The notes under the pieces are model-generated. The model had not been told where the DNA came from and did not search any database. It saw nothing but the letters and a program-made list of their open reading frames with translations. This document shows, piece by piece, positions 7,432 through 14,010 of a stretch of DNA of 34,291 bases (within the stretch, counting starts at the first letter, position 1; the number at the start of each line of letters is the position of its first letter). This DNA is from JBFWWP01 sp050246115. GTDB taxonomy: Bacteria > Planctomycetota > UBA8108 > UBA1146 > JAJFFE01. The DNA is taken from positions 1 to 34,291 of the forward strand of contig JBFWWP010000044.1 of the NCBI GenBank assembly GCA_050246115.1. The letters are read 5' to 3'. Both the position numbers and the translations under genes were made by a program.

Positions 7432-8448
7432 ATGGCCGTGGACAAGCGCCCCCGAGACCCCGACTCTCCCCGAGATCCACTGCGGAGGCCCCCGGGTGGC
7501 GATTCTCTGGACACCGAGAACCTAGGCGATTTCGACGCGGCGGCCCTCGGGACCGAGGACGTGGGGTACTCCGTGCGGCCGCGGACCCCGGCCGAAGAAG
7601 CACTGGTGCAGGCTACCCTGGAGACCGAGGACGTCGTCGTCCTGCTCCCGACCGACGATCTGGACGCGGCAGCGGACCTGCCGGAGATCGAGGAAGTCCG
7701 CTCCCAGGAACCTCGGGTCTCGAGACCCGATCTCCAAGTGCGCGGCGCGGGCCTGCGATCCCAGCTCGGCGAGAGCAGTCAGACCGAGTCCATGCCGACC
7801 GACGCCGTGGATACCGACGACTTCGAGGCCGTCGAGAACGCCGTCGGGGTGGGCAGTGCTGAACCCGACGACTCGGGATGGGCGTGGTCCAAGTCCGAGG
7901 CCTTGCCCGAACTCGAGGATGTCGAAGACATCACTGCGATGCTCCCGGCGGAAGGGGACTCGTACCAACTCGTTTCCCCATCCGACGCCCTCGATCCGGA
8001 GCTTGCCGCTTTGGGCCTCGGCGGCGAAGGCGCGTCTGCGACCCATCGTAGTTGGCTGCCCATGCTGGCGGTGGCGGCGATGCTGGTGGGGGCGGTCTAC
8101 TTCGGCCTCGATATCTACCGCGATCAGCTCGGGAATTCGCGAAACCCGCGTGAGGTCGCGCACGCGACCGACCCGGCGTCCGGCGACCCGACCGATCCGG
8201 ATCCGACCCTACCCGCGGACCCTGTGGACCCGTCCCCCGGGGGACCGCAGCCCGGCCCAGACCGACTCGGCACGGGCACGGCGGGTGATCCGACTCCCGC
8301 GGATCCCGAAGGGTCGACACCGACCGAGGGGGCGCCGCCGACGAACGACCCCGGGGCAACGCCGACGGCTGCGGTGGTCGAGTTTCGGCAGTGGGTCGGT
8401 CGATCGCTCTCGCACCACTTGAATCCAACCCTCGACCGAGACAACTGA
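7432..8448 (+). CDS. bitopic membrane protein with acidic cytoplasmic and Pro/Asp-rich outer part, 338 aa
   Basis: No family recognised. Residues 1 to about 200 are hydrophilic and strongly acidic (many Asp/Glu with Pro and Leu; repeated pieces such as ENLGDFD, ETEDVVVLLPTDDLD, DVEDITAMLP), resembling short linear binding motifs in a disordered chain. One membrane helix follows at about 206-229 (WLPMLAVAAMLVGAVYFGLDIY). Beyond it lies a low-complexity stretch of about 80 residues rich in Pro, Asp, Thr and Gly, ending in a short helical C-terminus (VVEFRQWVGRSLSHHL). ATG 7432 is chosen because AGAGGA lies 6 bases upstream; ATG 7417 is in frame but has no such site. The next gene follows after 28 bases, so they probably form an operon. 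The role is unknown. Confidence 0.7.
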   Translation: MAVDKRPRDPDSPRDPLRRPPGGDSLDTENLGDFDAAALGTEDVGYSVRPRTPAEEALVQATLETEDVVVLLPTDDLDAAADLPEIEEVRSQEPRVSRPDLQVRGAGLRSQLGESSQTESMPTDAVDTDDFEAVENAVGVGSAEPDDSGWAWSKSEALPELEDVEDITAMLPAEGDSYQLVSPSDALDPELAALGLGGEGASATHRSWLPMLAVAAMLVGAVYFGLDIYRDQLGNSRNPREVAHATDPASGDPTDPDPTLPADPVDPSPGGPQPGPDRLGTGTAGDPTPADPEGSTPTEGAPPTNDPGATPTAAVVEFRQWVGRSLSHHLNPTLDRDN

Positions 8449-8476
8449 GACGCTCTCGAGGCGCCAAGGAGTTTCC

Positions 8477-9349
8477 ATGAACCCGATGCGGCTTTCGATT
8501 CTCACGCTCGTCAGCGTTTCGATCTTCGCCATCGCAGACGTGGCTGACGCGGGAAGTGTGTTTCTCAAGAACGGCTACATTATCCAGGGCAAGGTCGTCG
8601 AGCGCAGCGATGACGAGATCGTCTTGGGCTGGAACAACGGGCAGATGACCATCCACCGCCGGTTCATCGATGAGGTGATCCTGGATCCGCGTGAAGAGGA
8701 CGAACTTCGGCAAGAGCGGCCGTCCCCGTCTTCCTCGGCGCCGAATCGGGAGCCGATCGTCGAGCAGCGCGTCTTGGTCGAACTGCCGAACAAGATCGAA
8801 GACATCATGCCCATGCGTGGGTTTCGCCCATCGGATTCGCGCGTGACCGAGGTCGCGACGGCGCCGGATGACCCCGCGCCCACCGAACGTCCCGACGTCA
8901 CCGTTACCCTGCCGCCGATGGACCTCGCTCCCGAAGTCGAGTTTGCCGCAGCACGCCTCGCGCTCGCGCCGCCAGCGGGCTGGCGGGTCGAGGAACTCGA
9001 GGGCGTGATTCGGGTGCAGAAGTCGCCGGACGGGCAGTTCCCGTGCCTCCTGGTGAGCTACCGCGAACAGGCGACCATCGACGCGGAGACTGCACGTGAG
9101 CAACTGCTTCGTGCCTTCGAGCAGGATCTTCCCGGCGTGGCGATTCTGTCCGAGCGCGAGCAACAGATCGGGTTCGAGCGCGCGCTCGTGTTGGACGGCG
9201 AGGTGCCGGACCGTGTCGTCTTTTCCGAGATCCTCCTGCAGCGCGACGGCATGTGTTACCTGATCGGACTCCAGCTTCCCACGCCGGTCGAGCCGCAGGA
9301 ACAGCGCGCCCTGCAAGCTTGTCTGCACTCGCTACGCTTCATCCGCTGA
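8477..9349 (+). CDS. secreted protein of unknown function with SH3/Sm-like N-terminal fold, 290 aa
   Basis: A cleavable signal peptide is visible (LSILTLVSVSIFAIADVADA, about residues 6-25). The mature N-terminus (FLKNGYIIQGKVVERSDDEI, then VLGWNNGQMTIHRRFIDEVI) has the short strand pattern of small beta-barrels seen in other planctomycete exported proteins; this is a pattern judgement only. A Pro/Ser/Glu linker (about 75-150) leads to a C-terminal domain of about 140 residues beginning LALAPPAGWRVEELEGVIRV, which looks like a compact alpha/beta domain. No catalytic motif is recognised. ATG 8477 has a strong AAGGAG site at 8466-8471. It follows the bitopic protein gene by 28 bases, and the pair may act together at the membrane. 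Confidence 0.75.
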   Translation: MNPMRLSILTLVSVSIFAIADVADAGSVFLKNGYIIQGKVVERSDDEIVLGWNNGQMTIHRRFIDEVILDPREEDELRQERPSPSSSAPNREPIVEQRVLVELPNKIEDIMPMRGFRPSDSRVTEVATAPDDPAPTERPDVTVTLPPMDLAPEVEFAAARLALAPPAGWRVEELEGVIRVQKSPDGQFPCLLVSYREQATIDAETAREQLLRAFEQDLPGVAILSEREQQIGFERALVLDGEVPDRVVFSEILLQRDGMCYLIGLQLPTPVEPQEQRALQACLHSLRFIR

Positions 9350-9380
9350 CTCTTGTCGGTGGGTGAATCACGCCCCCTTC

Positions 9381-9425
9381 GTGCGTTCTCCGTGACGTTC
9401 ACGAACTCCGCTTCACGGAGCGCAC
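9381..9425. terminator. long bulged hairpin downstream of the 8477 gene
   Basis: GTGCG-TT-CTCCGTG at 9381-9394 pairs with CACGGAG-CGCAC at 9414-9425: 12 base pairs with a 2-base bulge and a 19-base loop. It begins 32 bases after the stop codon. No T-run follows, so rho-independent termination is uncertain. Confidence 0.4.
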
Positions 9426-9622
9426 GCGCGCTCGCGATGCCCGACAACGATGCGTGAGTGGCTTGCGAACCTGTTCGCACGACCACGACTTCGGTCTTGC
9501 GCGTCGTTCTCGTCGGCAAAAAAAAATCACTCCACATGTCGAAACAGGATTGAATTCGTCCGGCGCATTCATACGATAACAGAGGTCGTAGAGAGTTGTG
9601 CGCCCGTACCCGTCGGCTGCAG
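9426..9622. other. gene-free stretch before the assembly gap, with a candidate promoter
   Basis: A run of nine A at 9518-9526 is a compositional oddity in this GC-rich window. TTGAAT at 9550-9555 and TACGAT at 9572-9577 with a 16-base spacer resemble a plus-strand promoter that would read into the gap. No gene is recognised. Confidence 0.3.
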
Positions 9623-9722
9623 NNNNNNNNNNNNNNNNNNNNNNNNNNNNNNNNNNNNNNNNNNNNNNNNNNNNNNNNNNNNNNNNNNNNNNNNNNNNNN
9701 NNNNNNNNNNNNNNNNNNNNNN
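9623..9722. other. assembly gap (100 N)
   Basis: Exactly 100 N bases, a conventional placeholder length for a scaffold join, so the true missing length is unknown. The sequence on the right side carries half of an inverted repeat, which fits a repeat having broken the assembly. Confidence 0.98.
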
Positions 9723-9733
9723 CGCGGGTGCGG

Positions 9734-9757
9734 TCGGGTCGAACTGCTTCGAAGATG
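9734..9757 (+). repeat. 24-base inverted repeat, left copy
   Basis: This 24-base sequence begins TCGGGTCGAACTGC and ends TTCGAAGATG. It is perfectly repeated in inverted orientation at 10267-10290. The left copy starts 12 bases after the gap. The two copies bound about 557 bases without a recognisable transposase. Confidence 0.85.
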
Positions 9758-10080
9758 CACTTGGGCAGGTCGACTACGCGCGCGTCGGAACGCTCCCCGA
9801 TGGGGGGGCGGTTTCGGGGTGTGCAGCGTTCGTCGGGGCCTCGATCCGCGAGGACGACCGGCCCGCTGGGGTGAGATTTTTCTCGCCTTCGTATGCGACC
9901 GACGGGCGCGTGGGGTGGGGTGGGCTAAGACCGACTGACCTTTGGCGCAGTTCATGGGGCGCGCTGGGATGTCGGGAAGGAGCGGCCCGTTGGCTGCCGG
10001 TGACGACCGGCCCAACCTCCGTGGCGAACTCGGAGTGTCATGATCGGACTTGCTCTGCAATTCCGCGATCGGTGCAAGCT

Positions 10081-10140
10081 CCTCGGGCACGCGCGTGCGC
10101 GTTCGATGAGCCTCGGGCACGCGCGTGCGCGTTCGATGAT
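10081..10140. repeat. tandem duplication of a 30-base unit containing a palindrome
   Basis: Two units, 10081-10110 and 10111-10140, are identical over 29 bases and differ only at the last base (G versus T). Each contains the perfect 12-base palindrome GCACGCGCGTGC. The near-identity suggests a recent duplication or a duplicated binding site. Two copies with no spacer do not make a CRISPR array. Confidence 0.9.
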
Positions 10141-10266
10141 TACGGGTCGCTGCGTCCCCGATGTTGGCATTCCCGATATCGGCGCCGGCAGTAATGTCGG
10201 CATCGGCACTGATGTTGGCCCCGATGGTCTGCGTCGTCAGCGAGACGTCAGGCCCGCGCCTCGGCC

Positions 10267-10290
10267 CATCTTCGAAGCAGTTCGACCCGA
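10267..10290 (-). repeat. 24-base inverted repeat, right copy
   Basis: The exact reverse complement of 9734-9757. A weaker similarity continues a few bases outward on the flanking sides (GTGC, one base, G). The core contains the palindrome CTTCGAAG. Confidence 0.85.
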
Positions 10291-10679
10291 GGCTGCACGC
10301 GTGCCGTTGGCTTGCGGGGGCCGATCGGCGTCCGACGACTGGCGCAGAAACTCAAGTCACAGCAATTTGGAAATCTCGAGAGGCAACCAAGCGGATCAGC
10401 GTTCAGGTTTCGTTCTTCGTTCGTCGCGACTTCCTCGGAGTGGGGGATCTGTCCTCCGGAGTAGTCGGACGAGTGACGGAGCGGGGCCAACAAAGCCCGT
10501 GGGGGGTGTGGGTGCGCTGTCCGTGGGGTTGTCGTTCGCGGTGGGCCTGCGGCGACGCGGGTCGTGTTGGGGGAGCGTCTCCCGACGTCGGGGGGTCGCT
10601 CCGTGACGTCCCTCCCTCCATGGTGGAGGTAGGGGTCTAGGCATCAGGACCGAGGGGGAAACCCCTGAAGGAGTTCGAA

Positions 10680-10897
10680 ATGGCGAAGAAGAAAGCCAGC
10701 AAGAAGAAGGCTTCCAAGAAGAAGGCTTCGAAGAAGAAAGCTTCCAAGAAGACCAAGCGGAAAGCGGGAAAACGCTAGAGGCGGCTCCGGCCGCCCCAGC
10801 CTTCGGATCCTGGCGGAAGAAGAAATCTGGTCCGGCAGCCTTGCAGGGCGCCAAACCGAAGTACGACTTCTGGGACCAGTCTGATCGTCGCCAGTAA
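10680..10897 (+). CDS. Lys-rich histone-like small protein with candidate programmed -1 frameshift (32 aa or 72 aa)
   Basis: In the zero frame, ATG 10680 to TAG 10776-10778 encodes 32 residues made of four ASKKK-type repeats (KKKASKKKAS) and a basic end, resembling histone H1-like DNA-binding tails. AAGGAG at 10668-10673 is an ideal ribosome site. The -1 frame is open past the TAG to TAA at 10895-10897 and has no ATG, GTG or TTG upstream of the heptamer. Its protein-like sequence is rich in Ala/Pro, then basic and aromatic (SWRKKKSGPAALQ, KPKYDFWDQSDRRQ). Slippage on AAA at 10770-10772 would give 31 + 41 = 72 residues. The terminator starts 3 bases after the -1 stop but over 120 bases after the zero-frame stop, so the gene as transcribed appears to include the extension. 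A single-base assembly error is the main alternative. The protein probably binds DNA or RNA. Confidence 0.75.
10766..10795 (+). promoter_or_regulatory. candidate -1 ribosomal frameshift signal
   Basis: The heptamer GGGAAAA at 10766-10772 is read in the zero frame as G GGA AAA, the X XXY YYZ phase. The zero-frame stop TAG is two codons on. After a 7-base spacer, GGCGGC at 10780-10785 pairs with GCCGCC at 10790-10795 around a TCCG loop. The closely similar GGGAAAG serves in the lambda G/T tail genes. Function here is inferred. Confidence 0.6.
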
Positions 10898-10900
10898 AGC

Positions 10901-10944
10901 AAGGGGAGCGGAGGATCGACTCCTTCGCTCCTCTTCATTTTTTT
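10901..10944 (+). terminator. rho-independent terminator with U-tract
   Basis: The arm 10901-10915 pairs with 10921-10935 over 15 positions (two G-T wobbles) around the loop TCGAC. Seven T follow at 10938-10944. It starts 3 bases after the -1 frame stop codon of the Lys-rich gene. It is the only canonical stem plus T-run recognised in the window. Confidence 0.9.
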
Positions 10945-11509
10945 CTGGGATCGTAGAGCGCACGCCGCGCTCGCTTCGGGCCCCGAGTCTCCTCGAGGGG
11001 GTTTCGAAAGCCCCCTTCGCGGCTGCGTCGAAGCCGCGATCGCTCGACCTGCCGATCTCCCTCATCCCACGCCGCGTCTCGATCGAAGTTCGGGGCTGTG
11101 ACCGCGCGCTCCCGGATTTGATCAACAGCAATTGACGATCACGAGCTGGGCGCCGAGCGCTGACTCACCCCAGAACGCCCGCCTTCCGCGGGTGGTGACG
11201 GTTCGAACCGGAGTTGCTCGTGAATGCGCTTGATCTGGGTTCGGGGGCTTGGAGCCGCCAGGTCGTGGGAGTCGAAAGCCCGTGCGGGGATCTTGATCAA
11301 GAAACCGCGCGCTCGAGAACACTTATGACGCGCCACCCGCGGCGTTAGTGGCTGGTGGCAACGCGGCTTCGCTGCTAGAATCCCTCCGGGTTTGCGAATC
11401 CCATTCAGACGACTCACACAACCGTAGGGTTCCTCTTGCTGCCGTTGGCAGCGCAGCTGGCGGCTCGCCAGGGGCGGAGGCCCTCATTTTCAGATTCGGG
11501 AGTTCATCG
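10945..11509. other. 565-base intergenic stretch with hairpins
   Basis: A hairpin built on GGGGG-TTTCGAAAG-CCCCC lies at 10997-11015, and CGCGGC at 11018-11023 pairs with GCCGCG at 11033-11038. The first shares TTTCGAAAGCCC with a palindrome at 13665-13680. TAGAAT at 11376-11381 could be a -10 element for the 11510 gene, but no good -35 is seen. No gene is recognised. Confidence 0.5.
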
Positions 11510-13612
11510 ATGTCCGAGAAGCGCGCAATGGACGGACGACATGGAGCCCTTCTCCGCCCCCACGCACCCCGGGTTCACGGGTTGCGAAGTCGTTGGGGAG
11601 TCTACGCAGCCTTCTGGGCAGCGATACTGATTGCGCCATCGCTCCTCGCGATGGACTTGAACCCGGAGATCCAACTCTCTTCGGGGATGGCTCTGGCTCG
11701 CGAGCCGGAGCTTCTCGTCGGGCCGGCTGATTCCGCGTTTCTCGTGTTCGTCGATGGCGATCAGGTGCGCTTCGCGAGTCGCCCCCACGAGAACCCAGGC
11801 ACCCTCACTGTGGCGGCGGGTAGCGGCACCCGCGCTCGCCCGAGTCTCACGGTAGGTTCGGGGGGGCTCGTTACGGTCGGCTTCGAGTGGACGAACGGCA
11901 ATGCCGACGTGTTCTACGCCCAGAATCCGGGTGGTCCGTTCGGCGCTCCGGTTCCGCTGGGGCAAGAGCCCGAGGTCGAGCGTTGTCCGAGCCTGACCAG
12001 TTCCCTCGATTCGCCCGATCGACAAGCCGTCTGGGTGCGCGATGACCTCGTTGCAGGCCCCACCCTGGTGGTCGCTTTCGGGCTTTCGGCGCCGCAGAGC
12101 GTCGGCCCCGGCGACGCACCGAGTAGTGCGATCACCGCGAACGGTGACCTCGTGGTCGTCTACGAGCGCGCCGGCGACATCTTCCTTCGCTCCGGGAACG
12201 GTTCGCTCGGAGCCGAGGTGCCCGTCACCAGCTCGGCGTCGCCGGAGAGTCACCCGAGTATCGACACTGGCCCCAATGGCCTCGCGCGCATCGTGTTCGA
12301 ACGCGACGGCGACATCTTCTTCAGCCAGGAGCAGGCCGGCGGCGGGTTCTCCGCACCGGTGAACGTTTCGAATTCCGCCGCCGCGAGCACCGCGCCGACG
12401 ATCCGTGTTTCGACGGCAGGGATCCCATTCGTGTTGTACGAAGAACAGGGCGATCTCTGGCTCGTGGTCGCGAACGGCCCGACCTTTGGTGCGCCGCTGA
12501 ATCTGACCGTGAGTGCCGAAGTCGAGACGGCAGCCGCATTCGATGTCGACAGCCTCGGCTTCGTGCATGTCGCCTATGAGCGGGGTGGCGAAGTCTACTA
12601 CCGCAACAACTCCACGCCGCCCGTTGCCGCTTTCACAACCGGGAGCTCGGTGGGGGAACTCCCGTTCTCAGTGTCCTTCGCGGACCAGAGCACGGGTGTC
12701 ATCGAGTCGTGGCTTTGGGACTTCGGGGACGGCAGCACCAGCACGGAGCAGGACCCCGAGCACGTCTACCATGCAACCGGGTTCTATTCGGTGTCGCTCA
12801 CGGTCAGTGGACCCGGCGGCAACGACTCGGTGACCGTGCCGAACTCGGTTCAGGTCACTCCGGCGACGCGCATCATGCGGATTCCCAGTGTCTCGGTGAT
12901 CCAAGGTCAGACCGACGTCGAGATCCCGATCCTGGTGAACCACCTGCAGCCCATGCAAGGATTCCAGGTGTCCATGAGTTGGGACTGCGACGTCGTCGAT
13001 GTGTTCGCGGCTACCGATGCCAACACCACGACCGCGCTGCTGACTCCCGAGTTCTACGTCGTCAACATCGAGTCGGCCGGCTGTTTCATGACCGCCGGAG
13101 TCATCTACGATAGTCTGCCGCCCGCGGACGGCCGCACCCTGGCGCCTGGGCAGAACCAGCGGATCCTCGACATCATCTTGAACATCGACTCGTTGGCGCC
13201 GACCAACCAAGTGACCGTGCTCGACTTGGCGAATGGTCTCGGCTCGCCCTTCCCGATCTCGAACATCTTCATCGAGGCGGGCGGTCAGAGTCGCTCTCCG
13301 TTTCTCATCGACGGCGCGGTGACCGTGCTTCCTTTCGCTCTGCCGCTGCCGACGTTCTTTCGCCGGGGCGACGCGGACCGGAGCAACCAGGTAAACGTTG
13401 CCGACGCCGTTTTCGTGCTGAGCTTCTTGTTCTCCAATGGACCCGCCTTCCCGTGCCCGGACTCGGCGGACGTGAACGACAACGGTTCGGTCGACATCGC
13501 CGACGCGATCGCCCTGCTCGGTTTCCTATTCACGGGCGGCGCGGCCCCCGCGTACCCGTTCCCATCGGCGGGGCTGGACCCGACGATGGACGCCCTTGGG
13601 CCTTGCTTCTAG
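11510..13612 (+). CDS. secreted propeller / PKD / cohesin-like / dockerin-like protein, 700 aa
   Basis: An exported, probably cell-surface or extracellular binding protein. A long basic N-region precedes a hydrophobic segment (WGVYAAFWAAILIAPSLLA, about residues 29-47) that acts as a signal sequence. Residues about 60-365 contain repeated strand units with GD(I/V)F-like pieces (ERAGDIFLRSGNG, ERDGDIFFSQEQ, YERGGEVYYRNN), suggesting a propeller. A PKD domain follows (about 369-450; WLWDFGDGSTSTEQDPEHVY, ending YSVSLTVSGPGG), then a cohesin-like beta domain (about 454-607; VEIPILVNHLQPMQGFQVSM). A dockerin-like calcium-loop pair ends the protein (DADRSNQVNVADAVFVLSFL and DVNDNGSVDIADAIALLGFL). 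ATG 11510 has a GGGAG site at 11498-11502; the frame is open to GTG 11348 without a ribosome site. No catalytic domain is seen. Confidence 0.85.
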   Translation: MSEKRAMDGRHGALLRPHAPRVHGLRSRWGVYAAFWAAILIAPSLLAMDLNPEIQLSSGMALAREPELLVGPADSAFLVFVDGDQVRFASRPHENPGTLTVAAGSGTRARPSLTVGSGGLVTVGFEWTNGNADVFYAQNPGGPFGAPVPLGQEPEVERCPSLTSSLDSPDRQAVWVRDDLVAGPTLVVAFGLSAPQSVGPGDAPSSAITANGDLVVVYERAGDIFLRSGNGSLGAEVPVTSSASPESHPSIDTGPNGLARIVFERDGDIFFSQEQAGGGFSAPVNVSNSAAASTAPTIRVSTAGIPFVLYEEQGDLWLVVANGPTFGAPLNLTVSAEVETAAAFDVDSLGFVHVAYERGGEVYYRNNSTPPVAAFTTGSSVGELPFSVSFADQSTGVIESWLWDFGDGSTSTEQDPEHVYHATGFYSVSLTVSGPGGNDSVTVPNSVQVTPATRIMRIPSVSVIQGQTDVEIPILVNHLQPMQGFQVSMSWDCDVVDVFAATDANTTTALLTPEFYVVNIESAGCFMTAGVIYDSLPPADGRTLAPGQNQRILDIILNIDSLAPTNQVTVLDLANGLGSPFPISNIFIEAGGQSRSPFLIDGAVTVLPFALPLPTFFRRGDADRSNQVNVADAVFVLSFLFSNGPAFPCPDSADVNDNGSVDIADAIALLGFLFTGGAAPAYPFPSAGLDPTMDALGPCF

Positions 13613-13619
13613 CCCCCAG

Positions 13620-13639
13620 GCAAGCGCATACGCGCTTGC
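13620..13639 (+). terminator. perfect hairpin after the dockerin-like gene
   Basis: GCAAGCGC pairs with GCGCTTGC around ATAC (8 base pairs), starting 8 bases after the stop codon. Only three T follow (13641-13643). It is a likely transcription end or RNA-stabilising stem. Confidence 0.55.
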
Positions 13640-13664
13640 GTTTGGGCTCAGATTCTCTCCAGGG

Positions 13665-13719
13665 GGGCTTTCGAAAGCCCTCGCGGCCTGCGGCCAAGGT
13701 CGCAACCCCTTGGGGTTGC
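13665..13719. repeat. cluster of palindromes (REP-like)
   Basis: GGGCTTTCGAAAGCCC at 13665-13680 is a perfect 16-base palindrome. GGCC-TGC-GGCC follows at about 13685-13695, and GCAACCCC at 13702-13709 pairs with GGGGTTGC at 13712-13719. The first resembles the hairpin at 10997-11015, so a dispersed intergenic element is possible. Confidence 0.65.
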
Positions 13720-14010
13720 CCGGCGAGGCTCGCTTCGTAGGAGCCCGCTCTGGAACCGAAGGCGGTTGGTCGTCGAGGTCGGGCCCGCACGGGGTGTGGC
13801 GTGAAGCGCTAGCGCGAGTAGAATGACACGCCACGAGCTGCGCGTACTTCCCAACCGCGTTCGTTTCTTGGCCGGTGGCGTTCCGGGCGCCCTTGGCCCG
13901 CGAGGCCGGTCCGCGGTTTGCTTGACGGGCCGGTCACCGAAGGGTACCCGCTGGCGTCGCGCCTCGGGAGTCGCTCGTGAGCGCCTGCCGCACGCACTGA
14001 AGGAGCATCC

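Larger units (their letters stand above)
9758..10679. other. gene-poor repeat-bearing region
   Basis: No reading frame here combines a ribosome site, plausible composition and a known domain. It holds an inverted repeat copy, a tandem 30-base duplication, a short periodic tract (about 10155-10235) and hairpins upstream of the 10680 gene: CCTCCA at 10615-10620 with TGGAGG at 10624-10629, and GGGG-AAA-CCCC near 10655-10665. The plus frame open from the gap to 10194 may be the tail of a gene lost in the gap, but its last third is not protein-like. Confidence 0.5.
13613..14010. other. 398-base intergenic stretch with a run of palindromes
   Basis: Several hairpins follow one another, described separately. 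Further on, the perfect palindrome GCGCTAGCGC is at 13806-13815 and TAGAAT, a possible -10, is at 13819-13824. The ribosome site AAGGAG of the next gene is at 14000-14005. No gene is recognised. Confidence 0.55.

Noticed and set aside
7931..9328. Long minus-strand frame opposite the 7432 and 8477 genes
   Set aside because: Antisense shadow; the plus-strand genes have ribosome sites, a signal peptide and a TM segment.
9518..9526. Nine-base A-run as a minus-strand U-tract terminator
   Set aside because: No stem precedes it on the minus strand.
10081..10140. CRISPR-like repeat
   Set aside because: Only two directly adjacent units, with no spacers and no cas genes.
9723..10194. Open frame running out of the gap
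   Set aside because: The start is missing, no domain is recognised, and the last third translates the tandem 30-base repeat into Arg/Ala text; kept only as a note.
9734..10290. Insertion sequence with terminal inverted repeats
   Set aside because: No transposase frame and no clear target duplication; recorded only as an inverted repeat pair.
10161..10640. 159-codon open frame before the Lys-rich gene
   Set aside because: No ribosome site, unusual composition, and the frame crosses hairpins; looks like a chance frame.
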